Shown: positions 19,191-28,051, numbered from the stretch's first letter. The stretch is DNA of 64,000 nt from Saprospiraceae bacterium (GCA_016714985.1 JADKBS010000001.1:639001-703000); one strand, 5' to 3'. Program-made: numbers and translations. Notes: a model not told the origin generated them from the sequence alone.

Positions 19191-19394
19191 CTACATCACC
19201 TCAAACGAAAGCTTGAGGCCCACGCGGTATTTGTCCACTTCGCCTTTTTCGTTTACGGTGACGCTTTGGTCCTGCACCCAAGCAGAGCGGATACCCTTCA
19301 GCGATTTGGATGCTTTTTCAATGCCGATTCTGGTGGCGTCCTCCCAGCTTTTGTCCGATTCGGACAGGATTTCGATGACTTTCATTACTGCCAT
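19191..19394 (-). CDS. Dodecin (flavin-storage protein)
   Basis: 67 residues, the normal dodecin length. The sequence VIEILSESDKSWEDATRIGIEKASKSLKGIRSAWVQDQSV contains the family's conserved SW(ED)A region, the invariant tryptophan that stacks on flavin, and Gln near it. Dodecins form hollow dodecamers that bind pairs of FMN or related flavins in the cytoplasm. It is followed by its own terminator and has a miniature inverted-repeat element starting 21 bases upstream. Confidence 0.9.
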   Translation of the reverse strand: MAVMKVIEILSESDKSWEDATRIGIEKASKSLKGIRSAWVQDQSVTVNEKGEVDKYRVGLKLSFEVM

Positions 19395-19406
19395 ATCGTA
19401 AGTTTT

Positions 19407-19545
19407 AATTGGTTGTAATTACTTAAAGGCTTGTTTTGGGGAAAAATTGAAAATTTTTCCCCAAAAACTACAAAGTGTGGGAGTAGAGAGAAAAATTAAT
19501 TTTTTCTCTCTACTCCCACCCCCTCCTAAGCAGTTACAATTGGTT
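19407..19545. mobile_element. MITE copy 1 with 8-bp direct repeats
   Basis: Element core 19415-19537 (123 bases). It begins GTAATTACTT and ends CCTAAGCAGTTAC, and holds two hairpins: GGGGAAAAATT around 19438-19462 and GTGGGAGTAGAGAGAAAAA with its complement at 19477-19519. The exact 8-base sequence AATTGGTT lies on both sides (19407-19414 and 19538-19545), as expected for a target-site duplication. No coding capacity. It sits upstream of dodecin and downstream of msrB. Confidence 0.85.
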
Positions 19546-19648
19546 AATAAATCTGTTTTCTCACGCAGCCCAAATTGGTGCTGGCTCGAAGATAGCAATA
19601 AAAAGCAGACGGCATTACATTGTTCAGCATTTCTGTGAAATAGGTAGC

Positions 19649-20026
19649 CTAAGCTGGTACGAACCGCATGGAAAGCGAGTTAACACAGTGACGGGTGTTT
19701 TTCGCTGTTAGCCGCTCGCCCTTGAACACATGGCCAAGATGGCCGCCGCAATTGGCGCAAAGAATTTCCACCCTTCGCCCGTCTGCGTCTGGCTCATGGC
19801 TTACAGCACCTGGTATTTCATCATCGAAAGCTGGCCAACCGCAGCCGGAGTTGAACTTGTCCTCGGAGCGGTAGAGTGGGGCCTCACAGCGTCGGCATAT
19901 GTAGGTGCCACCTTCAAAATGCTTGTCGTACTCCCCTGTGAAGGGGTATTCCGTGCCTTTATTGGCAATAACGTACTCCTCTTGGGCGGTCAACTTGTTC
20001 CAATTTCCCTTTGTTTTGGCTTGCAT
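19649..20026 (-). CDS. msrB: Peptide-methionine (R)-S-oxide reductase MsrB
   Basis: 125 residues with the full MsrB set: two CxxC zinc pairs (YICRRCEAPLY and ILCANCGGHLGHVF), the core FNSGCGWPAFDDEI and the catalytic cysteine in NTRHCVNSLSMRF. The enzyme reduces methionine-R-sulfoxide in proteins. No signal peptide is seen, so it is cytoplasmic, unlike its neighbour MsrA. It follows msrA by 18 bases and is surely cotranscribed with it. Confidence 0.95.
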   Translation of the reverse strand: MQAKTKGNWNKLTAQEEYVIANKGTEYPFTGEYDKHFEGGTYICRRCEAPLYRSEDKFNSGCGWPAFDDEIPGAVSHEPDADGRRVEILCANCGGHLGHVFKGERLTAKNTRHCVNSLSMRFVPA

Positions 20027-20044
20027 TTTATAGCGTTTTTTAAA

Positions 20045-20695
20045 TTAATCTTTCAACAAGTCAGCGTACTTCTCCCTGAACTTCTGCACCTTCGGATTGA
20101 TGATAATGCGGCAGTATCCTTGGCTGGGATTGTCGTTGAAATAGTTTTGGTGGTAGTTCTCGGCCTTGTAGAACTTTTCGGCAGCTGTAATTTCCGTCAC
20201 GATGGGGTTATCCCAGATGGTCGGTGCAAAGTCCTTTTTCACCCGCTCCGCAACGGCTTTTTGCGCCTCATCGTGGTAAAAAATGACGGAACGGTACTGT
20301 GTGCCCACGTCTGCACCTTGGCGGTTCAATGTGGTCGGGTCGTGCGTGGTAAAGAATACCTCCAGCAATTTTTCATAGGAAATCACTGACGGGTCGAACT
20401 GGATTTGTAGGCATTCCGCATGGCCGGTCGTTCCATCGCATACCTCTCGGTAGCTGGGGTTCTTGACCTGCCCGCCTGAGTATCCAGACGCCACTGACGC
20501 TACACCTTTCAATTGCTGAAAAATCGCCTCTGTACACCAGAAGCAGCCATTGCCGAGCGTCGCTGTGGATAGATTGCTGTTTTGCATGGTTTCAGTTGGT
20601 ACTTTTGAAACGGTTTTGTCTGGTTTTTGCTTTGACTGTGCGCAAGAACCGAAAACTATGCCGCATAGAATGACTGGAATTAATAAAATTTTCAT
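20045..20695 (-). CDS. msrA: Peptide-methionine (S)-S-oxide reductase MsrA, lipoprotein form
   Basis: 216 residues. The N-terminus is a lipoprotein signal (ILLIPVILCGIVFGSCAQS), so the enzyme is exported and membrane-anchored. The catalytic domain has the invariant GNGCFWCTEAIFQQLKGV, ASGYSGG, HDPTTLNRQGADVGTQYRS and ENYHQNY. It reduces methionine-S-sulfoxide. Together with MsrB, 18 bases downstream, it covers both stereoisomers, although the two proteins appear to sit in different compartments. Confidence 0.95.
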   Translation of the reverse strand: MKILLIPVILCGIVFGSCAQSKQKPDKTVSKVPTETMQNSNLSTATLGNGCFWCTEAIFQQLKGVASVASGYSGGQVKNPSYREVCDGTTGHAECLQIQFDPSVISYEKLLEVFFTTHDPTTLNRQGADVGTQYRSVIFYHDEAQKAVAERVKKDFAPTIWDNPIVTEITAAEKFYKAENYHQNYFNDNPSQGYCRIIINPKVQKFREKYADLLKD

Positions 20696-21083
20696 GGTTT
20701 AGATTTAGTACGAGATAGAACAGGCCAGTGTCAGAACGGTTGTCCAATGGGTAACCTGTGATGCATAAATAGTCGTTAAAATGCCTAACCCCTTACAACA
20801 GTGGGCACAGAAATGTTTTTTCGACTTTCTACGAAAATAATCGTAGAAAAATTTTGACTTACGAATAACTTCGTATAATATTGCAGTACGAAATCTTTCG
20901 GAGATGGTAGGTGCATGTTGATTAACAATAACCAACCTCTGATTGAATCGAAAGTAAGGTAGGCACTAGGCGCTCCGCAACAATCCAAAAGATGCGCTGA
21001 AAGGTATATTTAGACCATGTTATCATAAACTGCCTCTTTTCAATAATGAAAATTGTTGAAAAGCTTCAGTAAGCATTAAAAAA
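20696..21083. other. Intergenic region between msrA and serine hydrolase
   Basis: 388 bases, AT-rich, between two divergent genes. No convincing gene is present. It must contain both promoters; the only structure noted is the 12-base palindrome at 21036-21063. Confidence 0.6.
21036..21063. promoter_or_regulatory. Palindrome upstream of serine hydrolase, possible operator
   Basis: CTTTTCAATAAT and ATTGTTGAAAAG form 12-base arms (11 of 12 pairs) around GAAA, ending 20 bases before the serine hydrolase start. The size and position suit a dimeric repressor such as the BlaI-type protein encoded 1.3 kb downstream, but no known BlaI consensus is claimed. Confidence 0.35.
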
Positions 21084-22289
21084 ATGAAATCATTCCTGAC
21101 AATCGCCTTGTTTTTGATGGCCAATGCCTGTGCTCTGAAAGTGAGTTGTCAAGCAAGTGGTACAATTGTGAATGCAATGAATTCTATTGATACCTTCATT
21201 GAAAGTAGGATGGAAGCGGCAGGAATAGTTGGAATTGGGGCAGCGATTATCGTGGATAAAAAATTGGTTTGGACGAAGGGATATGGATATGCTGACAAAG
21301 ACATGAAAATCCCATTTACGCCAAATACAATCATGAATATTGCTTCTATCAGCAAGACTTTTACTGGGGTCTGTTTGATGCTTGCAATTGAAGACAATAA
21401 AGTATCGCTTGATGAAGACATAAATAAATACCTACCATTCAAAGTGATTAACCCCTATTTTCCCAATGAGAAAATTACTTTGAGAAACCTATCCACACAT
21501 ACATCCAGTTTGGTAGACCGCTACCCATTCTATGACAGCACCTATTGTTATGGGGGTGACTCACCAGAGTCTTTAGGAGCGTTTTTAAAAAACTATTTTG
21601 TACCGGATGGCAAGTATTACACAAGAGATAATTTTTTAGATAAAAAACCAGGAGCATACCGGGAGTATTCAAATATTGCAGCAGGCCTAGCTGGCTATAT
21701 TGTCGAAATCGTAACGGGTCAACAATTAAATGAGTATAGCAAAAAAAATATTTTCAAGCCATTGAAGATGAAAAACACAGGCTGGTTTTTATCCGAAATC
21801 AATTGGGGAAAACACTCAAAGCTATATGATAATAAAGGAGATTCGCTTAAAAATATTCCTTTGTACAGTGTTGCAACCTATCCTGACGGTGGGGTGCGAA
21901 CATCGGTTAAAGAATTGTCCAGATTCTATATCGCTCTATTAAATGGAGGAATATATAATGGAAGGCGAATATTGAAGAGGGAGTCAGTTGATGAAATGCA
22001 AAAATTTCAATTTACCGCATTTAACAAGCCCGAAAATGTAAATTTAAACAAACTAAACGCTGGTATTTTTTGGGCCACCAAACAAGGAGCAACTTTGATT
22101 GGACATGCAGGTTCGGATCCAGGAGTAAAAACTGAAATGCTTTCAGACCTTGCAAAAGACGTAGGGGTAATTTTATTCACGAATACAAGTCTTAGTGAAG
22201 AGGATTTAATAAAATACCATTTTGGTATTTTTGATGAACTCTACAAATATGGGGCTAAACTAAAAGCTGAAATAAACAGCAGCCGCTGA
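21084..22289 (+). CDS. Serine hydrolase of the class C beta-lactamase/PBP family
   Basis: 401 residues with a signal peptide (FLTIALFLMANACALKVSCQ). Active-site motifs of the family are present: SxxK in ASISKTFTG, the YxN motif in REYSNIAAG, and the third box as HAGSDPG near residue 345. Such proteins are periplasmic or surface D-amino-acid peptidases, esterases or beta-lactamase relatives; the substrate cannot be deduced. The gene looks AT-richer than its neighbours and uses many AAA/ATA codons, which may indicate recent transfer. It lies upstream of, and in line with, a BlaI-M56 pair, reminiscent of regulated beta-lactamase loci. Confidence 0.85.
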   Translation: MKSFLTIALFLMANACALKVSCQASGTIVNAMNSIDTFIESRMEAAGIVGIGAAIIVDKKLVWTKGYGYADKDMKIPFTPNTIMNIASISKTFTGVCLMLAIEDNKVSLDEDINKYLPFKVINPYFPNEKITLRNLSTHTSSLVDRYPFYDSTYCYGGDSPESLGAFLKNYFVPDGKYYTRDNFLDKKPGAYREYSNIAAGLAGYIVEIVTGQQLNEYSKKNIFKPLKMKNTGWFLSEINWGKHSKLYDNKGDSLKNIPLYSVATYPDGGVRTSVKELSRFYIALLNGGIYNGRRILKRESVDEMQKFQFTAFNKPENVNLNKLNAGIFWATKQGATLIGHAGSDPGVKTEMLSDLAKDVGVILFTNTSLSEEDLIKYHFGIFDELYKYGAKLKAEINSSR

Positions 22290-22325
22290 AATATCGAGAT
22301 TTATATGGATTTTTTTCTACTTGTC

Positions 22326-22353
22326 TTTGAATAGTTAGCACTATCTGTTCAAA
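22326..22353. promoter_or_regulatory. Nested palindrome upstream of the BlaI-type repressor gene
   Basis: TTTGAA...TTCAAA arms enclose ATAGT...ACTAT, about 77 bases before the chosen blaI start. It could be the autoregulatory operator of the repressor. The motif shares only TTTGAA-like ends with the palindrome before the serine hydrolase, so the link is tentative. Confidence 0.25.
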
Positions 22354-22429
22354 TCAAGAGGGCATAAAAATGTGGAAATCTATACCTTGTAATATGGTTT
22401 TCTCCATTGACCTAAATAGTTTCAAAAAA

Positions 22430-22816
22430 ATGACCAATAAAATGCTTCCGAAACCCACCGATTCCGAACTCGAAATCCTGCAGGTACTCTGGGAAAATGG
22501 TCCCAGCTCCGTCCGTTTCGTCAACGAGCAGCTAGGCGAACGAAAGGACGTGGGCTATACCACTACCCTCAAGCTCCTGCAAATCATGCACGAAAAAGGA
22601 CTGGTCGTGCGAAACACCGACGCCCGCAGCCATATCTACGAAGCGGCCATCGAAAGGGATGTTACGCAGCGCAACCTACTCGGCACCTTCGTGGACAACG
22701 TGTTCAGCGGCTCGGCTATGAACCTGGTGATGCAAGCCCTTGGCAACCACAAGGCCAGCAAGGACGAACTCGACCAAATAAAGGCACTCATCGAGAAAAT
22801 GGAAAACGAAGGTTAA
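22430..22816 (+). CDS. BlaI/MecI/CopY family transcriptional repressor
   Basis: 128 residues from ATG 22430 (MTNKMLPKPTDSELEILQVLWENGPSSVRFV). The winged-helix domain (VGYTTTLKLLQIMHEKGLV) is followed by a helical dimerisation tail. Members repress beta-lactamase-type genes and are cleaved when a partner M56 metallopeptidase senses its signal. That partner follows after 18 bases, giving the standard two-gene module. An upstream in-frame ATG at 22370 would add 20 residues not typical of the family. Confidence 0.9.
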   Translation: MTNKMLPKPTDSELEILQVLWENGPSSVRFVNEQLGERKDVGYTTTLKLLQIMHEKGLVVRNTDARSHIYEAAIERDVTQRNLLGTFVDNVFSGSAMNLVMQALGNHKASKDELDQIKALIEKMENEG

Positions 22817-22834
22817 TCTAAAAATCAACGAAAC

Positions 22835-24973
22835 ATGGATTTCATCCACCAACTATTGCCCAACGACATCCTCCAAGCCCTCGGCTGGACCGTACTCCAC
22901 TCACTCTGGCAAGCCTTCGCCGTGGCGCTGTTGCTGGCCGCCTACTTGCTTGCGTGGCAAAAGACGGACGCCCGAAAACGCTATGCTGCAGGCAACGTAG
23001 CCCTTGGCTCCATCCTACTATTGGCACTCGGCACGTTTGTTTTTTACCTTAATAAAAGCCAAGCCGAACCAGAACTGGCTGGGGAGATTTGGAGCGATGA
23101 TGGTGAGTTGCTGGGGCGCTATTTCATTGAAGACACCCCGAGTTTTTTCAGCGAATATTTCACCGAGCACATGCCGCTAATCGTTAGTGTTTGGTGCATT
23201 GGGTTTGTATTTTTTATGCTGAAGCTGATGGGCGGGCTGCTTTACGTGCAGCAGCTTAGAACCCGAATGACCTCGCCGCTACAGCGCGAGTGGCAGGAGT
23301 ACGTGGCCGTGCTTTGTGCAGAGATGAACATCCTTCGCCCAGTGCAACTGCTGGAATCAGCCTTGGCGCAAACCCCCATGGTGCTTGGCTGGATGAAGCC
23401 CGTCATTCTATTGCCTGTTGGAGCAGTGAACCACCTGACGCCAACCCAAGTGGAGGCCATACTAGCCCACGAAATAGCTCATGTGCTACGTCAGGACTAT
23501 CTTCTCAATCTGCTCCAGTCCATTGTGGAAACTATTTTCTACTTCAACCCCGCTGTGTGGTGGGTATCCGCCCATGTACGCACCGAGCGGGAGAACTGCT
23601 GCGACGACATTGCCGTGCGTTACTGTGGCAATTCGCTGGCCTACGCCAAGGCACTCGTCAGCCTGCAAGAGTTGCAAATGGCCACTCCCGCCTTGGCCAT
23701 GGGTTTTTCAAAAAATAAAAACCAGCTATTGCACCGCATCAAACGCATTCTGCAACCTTCACAAAATAAATCTAACGTTATGGAGAAACTTTCGGCAACC
23801 CTGCTGCTGACCGTGGCCGTCGTGCTGCTGTCCGTGCAAGCAAACACACCTTTTGGTAATTTTTTGACTAAGGTGGTTTCTTGTGAAACGCCTATTTTTG
23901 AACCTGCCGAAGCCTCCACGCCTTATGATGAAATGGAGGAGTACCCCACTGAGGTGGATACCATTCCCGATGGCGTTCAGGATGCCCATTTCCACATCAG
24001 CACCAACGACGAGCAGGTGGAAGTCAGGGTTGAAAACGGCAAAATCTCATTTCTGGAAGTGGACGGCGAAGTGATTCCGCCCAGCCGCTACGGCGAGTAC
24101 GAGGAGCAGGTACAGGAGATTTTAGCCAATATGCCGGAACCACCCGATGCACCTGAATTCCCTGGATTTCCGGCAATGCCAGCCCCACCAGCGCCACCTT
24201 CGTTCGAGGGATTCCCGGCCCCAGCGGCCCCTCCGGCACCAGGCGCCCGAAAAATTACCACACAGAAAGACCGCAATGGCACTACCTTCCTCATCGAGAC
24301 GGAAGACGGCAGCGACCCCGTTGAAATCATAGTAAAGGACGGCAAAAAAGGCACCATTATCGTCAATGGCCAAGAAATAACGGGACTAAAAAAGGGCGAC
24401 AAGACCATCATCATGCAGGACGTGCCGGGCAATAGTTTTTATTGGAATGGCGAGATGGCGCCACCTGACGCATTCCATTTTGATTTCCCTGCTTTGGCCG
24501 AGTTCTCTAAGTTCGATGCCGCAGCGATGGCCGAACTGGAGGCCCTCCGAGGCGAGGCTCTTGCTCCTGAAGTCTTTGAATTCAGAACACCACGGCCAAA
24601 CAAGCTTTGGGCCTTACCAGAAATGCAGGCAATGAGGGAGCGCCTTGATGCTGGTGATTTCAGCTCCGAATGGATGGAGGATTATCTCAGGGATATGCCA
24701 AAATCTGAGCAATGGTACGCTCAAATGGATGAAATTATGGCACAAGGCAATGAAAACCAGAAGCTGATGCTTGAGCGGCAGCAACAAAAAATTGATGAGC
24801 TGCGGGCCGCAATGGAGACGAATAGGGAACGAGCTATAAAAGACTCCAAGAAAATGCAAGAGCGGCAATTGGAGGAATTGGAGCAGCAGAAAAAAGCCAT
24901 GGAAAATATGCTTAAGCAATTTGAAAAGGAACACAAAGAACTGCAACGTGCTTCCAAAAAATGGGGTATGTAA
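22835..24973 (+). CDS. M56 (BlaR1-like) membrane metallopeptidase
   Basis: 712 residues. The N-terminal part has about four membrane helices and the zinc-protease motif in ILAHEIAHVLRQDYLLN, with further family residues NPAVWWVSAHVRTERENCCDD. Beyond residue 300 comes a helix (LLLTVAVVLLSVQ), then a periplasmic region with an acidic part, a proline-rich stretch (PEPPDAPEFPGFPAMP and following, residues ~432-472), a small beta region and a long C-terminal coiled coil (residues ~620-700, rich in E, Q, K, M). Classical BlaR1 has a penicillin-binding domain here; this protein lacks it, so its signal is probably not a beta-lactam. It cleaves, presumably, the BlaI-type repressor encoded just before it. 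Confidence 0.88.
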   Translation: MDFIHQLLPNDILQALGWTVLHSLWQAFAVALLLAAYLLAWQKTDARKRYAAGNVALGSILLLALGTFVFYLNKSQAEPELAGEIWSDDGELLGRYFIEDTPSFFSEYFTEHMPLIVSVWCIGFVFFMLKLMGGLLYVQQLRTRMTSPLQREWQEYVAVLCAEMNILRPVQLLESALAQTPMVLGWMKPVILLPVGAVNHLTPTQVEAILAHEIAHVLRQDYLLNLLQSIVETIFYFNPAVWWVSAHVRTERENCCDDIAVRYCGNSLAYAKALVSLQELQMATPALAMGFSKNKNQLLHRIKRILQPSQNKSNVMEKLSATLLLTVAVVLLSVQANTPFGNFLTKVVSCETPIFEPAEASTPYDEMEEYPTEVDTIPDGVQDAHFHISTNDEQVEVRVENGKISFLEVDGEVIPPSRYGEYEEQVQEILANMPEPPDAPEFPGFPAMPAPPAPPSFEGFPAPAAPPAPGARKITTQKDRNGTTFLIETEDGSDPVEIIVKDGKKGTIIVNGQEITGLKKGDKTIIMQDVPGNSFYWNGEMAPPDAFHFDFPALAEFSKFDAAAMAELEALRGEALAPEVFEFRTPRPNKLWALPEMQAMRERLDAGDFSSEWMEDYLRDMPKSEQWYAQMDEIMAQGNENQKLMLERQQQKIDELRAAMETNRERAIKDSKKMQERQLEELEQQKKAMENMLKQFEKEHKELQRASKKWGM

Positions 24974-25047
24974 TTTTTTAAAAAATTTCTTGGGTTCTTA
25001 AGCATGGTAATCAGCGCAATTGCCGTTGTGCGCCATCTTTAATTGGC

Positions 25048-25190
25048 GGTTTATAGTAACTATTTAGGAGGGGGTGTTTTTTTGGAAAATTTTCAATTTT
25101 CCCAAAAAACACCCTAAAATGTGGGAAGGGGAGAAAAAATGAAATTTTTTCTCTCCCCTCCCACACCCTCCTAAGTAGTTACGGTTTATA
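25048..25190. mobile_element. MITE copy 2 with 8-bp direct repeats
   Basis: Element core 25056-25182 (127 bases), GTAACTATTTAGGAGGG at one end and CCCTCCTAAGTAGTTAC at the other. Two internal hairpins: GGTGTTTTTTTGGAAAATT with its partner, and GTGGGA...AGAAAAAA with TTTTTTCTCTCCCCTCCCAC. The exact 8-base GGTTTATA flanks both sides (25048-25055, 25183-25190). It lies between the M56 peptidase gene and the PLP enzyme gene. Confidence 0.88.
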
Positions 25191-25209
25191 GATGTTTGAA
25201 ATATAACAT

Positions 25210-25247
25210 AAGATGAGTGATACGGAATTTTCCGTATCACTCATCTT
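25210..25247. terminator. Terminator downstream of the PLP enzyme gene
   Basis: Perfect 18-base inverted repeat AAGATGAGTGATACGGAA with a 2-base centre, touching the stop codon of the minus-strand gene. The flanking A/T runs make it a likely bidirectional terminator for the two convergent genes. Confidence 0.75.
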
Positions 25248-26218
25248 TATAAAATCTGTTTACCAAACCGCTCATTGAACCCCGCAGTACCTTGCAAACC
25301 GCCCGTATGCACCAGCACCAATTTTGACCCCTCAGGGAAGTAGCCTTGACCTGCCAGTTCGTGTGCCGCATAGAACATTTTACCCGTATAAATGGGGTCG
25401 AGTGGAATACCCGTTAGTTGCTTGAAGGCGTTGATAAAGTCAATGAGTTTCGGTGTCCATTTGGCATAGCCGCCGTGGTGATAGCCGTCCATGACGATTG
25501 CGGATTGTTGATTTAGGTTTCCTTCGGGAATGACAAAGGATTGGGGGCACGTAGCCAACAGTTTTTCCACTTCTTTTTGTAAAAAACCGCCCTTCAAAAC
25601 GGCGATGCCAAGTGCTGCGCTCTTCCCATCCAAGGCCGAAGTGATGCCCGCCAAGGTAGCGCCAGTGCCACAGGCCGTGATGAAATAATCGGGCAGATAG
25701 CCGAGTTGGGCATTTGTTTCCTCTACAATTTCACGGCAGCCTTTCAGTGCCAAGCAATTTGCCCCACCTTGCGGCAGTACAAATGTCTTTTCTGTGTCAA
25801 TATTCAGTAGCTGTAGTAGCGCATTTTCGGACAAGTTTCTCATATTTGCCCTGCTTGTGAAACGCAAGTCCATGCCACATTGAAGAGCGAAGCCCAGAGT
25901 TGGGTTTCCCACACTGCTTTCCTCACCACTGACAACACCTAACGTTGAAAAACCAAACGCTTGACCAGCTGCGGCGACAGCAGCAAGGTGATTGCTGTAT
26001 GCCCCTCCGAAGGTAGCGAGCGTTGTGCAGCCAAGTCGTCTGGCCTCTAACAGGTTGTGCTTCAACTTCCGCCACTTGTTACCGGAAACGTGAGGGTGAA
26101 GCAGGTCGTCGCGCTTGACGTACAAGTGAAGGCCACGCTGGACAAATGCTTCGTGCTCCACCCTTTCCAAAGGGGAAGGCATTGTGTTCAAGAAAATATC
26201 GAGTTTATCATTAACCAT
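25247..26218 (-). CDS. ACC deaminase/D-cysteine desulfhydrase family PLP enzyme
   Basis: 323 residues of the fold-type II PLP family. The cofactor lysine is in LHPHVSGNKWRKLKHN, the substrate serine/asparagine loop in ATFGGAYSNHLAAVAAAG, and the phosphate-binding glycines in FITACGTGATLAGI. Family members deaminate 1-aminocyclopropane-1-carboxylate or degrade D-cysteine; most bacterial genes annotated as ACC deaminase act on D-cysteine, so the substrate is left open. Start ATG at 26218. It overlaps the end of its terminator and is convergent with the M56 gene. Confidence 0.88.
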   Translation of the reverse strand: MVNDKLDIFLNTMPSPLERVEHEAFVQRGLHLYVKRDDLLHPHVSGNKWRKLKHNLLEARRLGCTTLATFGGAYSNHLAAVAAAGQAFGFSTLGVVSGEESSVGNPTLGFALQCGMDLRFTSRANMRNLSENALLQLLNIDTEKTFVLPQGGANCLALKGCREIVEETNAQLGYLPDYFITACGTGATLAGITSALDGKSAALGIAVLKGGFLQKEVEKLLATCPQSFVIPEGNLNQQSAIVMDGYHHGGYAKWTPKLIDFINAFKQLTGIPLDPIYTGKMFYAAHELAGQGYFPEGSKLVLVHTGGLQGTAGFNERFGKQIL

Positions 26219-26244
26219 CTAATCGAATCAAATACTCCCTACTC

Positions 26245-26364
26245 ATGAAAAACAAACAAAAAGAGAAAGCACCACCTACTCTAGACAAACCGACCGTTGA
26301 CAATCAGGTCATTGAATCAAATTCCACGAAGAGCAACGATGGCGGCTATCTTTGGCTCATCTGA
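26245..26364 (+). CDS. Possible 39-residue protein
   Basis: Short open frame from ATG 26245 to TGA 26362. The product is very polar (MKNKQKEKAPPTLDKPTVDN at the start) and ends GGYLWLI. It starts 26 bases from the divergent PLP enzyme gene. It has no recognised relatives and no further support; it may be chance. Confidence 0.25.
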   Translation: MKNKQKEKAPPTLDKPTVDNQVIESNSTKSNDGGYLWLI

Positions 26365-26542
26365 GCCTTGAGCTGTGCAAGGGGCTGTCAACATAGTCTT
26401 GTTTGACAGACCAACATGAATTCCTTTTAAAATCAGGGCTTGCCACGGCTGAGCACCTGGTTTTTTTATGCCCTTGCTGTTAAATGCACCTGGGATTTAC
26501 CTACCTTTCCCGCAACATTCACCATTCAAAACACTTGCAAAT

Positions 26543-27520
26543 ATGGCAATGCTCGAAGTCATCATCGGACTGATTTTTACCTTCATGCTCCTCAGCCTAT
26601 TGGGCACCACCTTAAATGAACTGGTATCTGCATGGCGGGGCTGGCGGGGCTTCTACATGGAAGAGGCATTGAAACGCCTGCTTGAATTCGACGACAAGAA
26701 GGACGTTTTTGAAAAATTCATGAAAAACCCCTTGTTCAAGCAGATGATGCAGCACAAGGCCATCCTGCGCAAGTCGCAGGCACCTGCCTATCTCAGTTCG
26801 GCCAATTTTACCTCCATCCTCACCAATGTTTTGAAAACAAAGGACAAGGCCGTGAAAACCGTTGACGACATCATACAAGGCGTGCCGGAAGGCAGCCAGC
26901 TAAGGGAAGTGCTGGAACAGTTCAAGGAAGAAGGCCACACCTCTGTTGAGGCATTCAAAGGCCGGATGCAGTCTTGGTTTGACGATATAATGTCGCAATC
27001 GAGTGGCTGGTACAAGCGTCATTTGCAGTTCGTCACCTTCTTCGTGGGGCTTGGCATCGCTATCGTGCTGAACGCCGACAGCTTCCAGATATACTTGCAC
27101 CTAACCACCAATGCCGCCAACCGCCAGAAACTTTCCGCCTTGGCCACCTCGTTTGCCGCAGAAAACGAAACAGTGCCCAACTTGACTACCCCGCCCACCG
27201 AGCCGCTCACTGGCGCTGAAATAAAGAAGGGCGTACAGGAGTTCGTCAACACACCAGAGTTCCGCACGGCCTCCAATATCCTTGGCTTGGGCTGGAGCCG
27301 GGAGGATTTTCTCGTTGGCCCGGCTTTATGGCTGCGAAGGCTGCTAGGCTGGTTCATCACGGCGCTGGCAGTCTCGCTCGGTGCACCTTTCTGGTTCGAT
27401 GTTTTGAAGAAAATCATCACCATACAAAGTACTGGGAACGCAAGCAGCAGCGGCAACAACGGACAGGCCCAGGTTATCATCAACGCCGCTGCCAATACGG
27501 GAGATATTAAGAAGGCGTAA
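26543..27520 (+). CDS. Membrane protein of unknown function
   Basis: 325 residues from ATG 26543 (MAMLEVIIGLIFTFMLLSLLGTT). One helix at the N-terminus, a soluble helical region (residues ~40-150) with many charged residues, a second hydrophobic segment FVTFFVGLGIAIVLNAD near residue 170, and a third LGWFITALAVSLGAPFWFDV near residue 285. The tail (GNASSSGNNGQAQVIINAAA) is low-complexity. I recognise the type as a conserved uncharacterised membrane protein but assign no function. A remnant of a DUF4143-type ATPase gene begins right after the stop. Confidence 0.75.
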   Translation: MAMLEVIIGLIFTFMLLSLLGTTLNELVSAWRGWRGFYMEEALKRLLEFDDKKDVFEKFMKNPLFKQMMQHKAILRKSQAPAYLSSANFTSILTNVLKTKDKAVKTVDDIIQGVPEGSQLREVLEQFKEEGHTSVEAFKGRMQSWFDDIMSQSSGWYKRHLQFVTFFVGLGIAIVLNADSFQIYLHLTTNAANRQKLSALATSFAAENETVPNLTTPPTEPLTGAEIKKGVQEFVNTPEFRTASNILGLGWSREDFLVGPALWLRRLLGWFITALAVSLGAPFWFDVLKKIITIQSTGNASSSGNNGQAQVIINAAANTGDIKKA

Positions 27521-27529
27521 AGAGGTTGA

Positions 27530-28051
27530 ACTATCAATGCCCTGCAAGCTGGCTCGGAGGTTTCGTACAACAGGCTGGCGGAGGTCATTGGCAGCGACAT
27601 TTCGACGGTTCAGCGGTACATTGATTTGTTGGAAAAAGCATTCATCGTGTTCCGGCTACATGCGTTTAGCCGCAACCTTCGGACGGAATTGAAAAAGACC
27701 CGCAAGGTTTTTTTCTACGACAACTGCATCCGAAATGCTATTTTGGGCGACTTCCGACCTTTGGAACTCCGCAACGACACTGGGGCGATTTGGGAAAACT
27801 ATACGGTCAGCGAGCGGGTGAAGCGCAACAAGTTTCACGGTTTTTATGGCAGCCAATGGTTCTGGAGAACCGTGGGGCAGCAAGAGGTTGATTATATAGA
27901 GGATTACGATGGACAATTGCATGCCTACGAGTTCAAGTACGGCGCCGTTAAAAAAGCTTCGCTTCCATCAGCCTTCGCAAAGGCATACGCTATGGATAAA
28001 ATGGAGGTGGTTACACCAGCGAATTACCAATTGTTCCTGTTGCCCGATTAG
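27530..28051 (+). pseudogene. 5'-truncated DUF4143-type AAA ATPase remnant
   Basis: Open frame with no proper start that encodes only the C-terminal third of a DUF4143 ATPase: a winged-helix part (AGSEVSYNRLAEVIGSDIST, VQRYIDLLEKAFIVFRLHAF), RKVFFYDNCIRNAILGDF and the nuclease-like end (GQQEVDYIED, HAYEFKYG). The P-loop and AAA core, normally about 200 residues before this point, are absent; an in-frame TGA at 27527 and the preceding gene's stop take their place. An ATG at 27626 could start a 141-residue peptide, but it would lack the family's ATPase. Its stop overlaps the convergent glycosidase stop by 4 bases. Confidence 0.8.
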
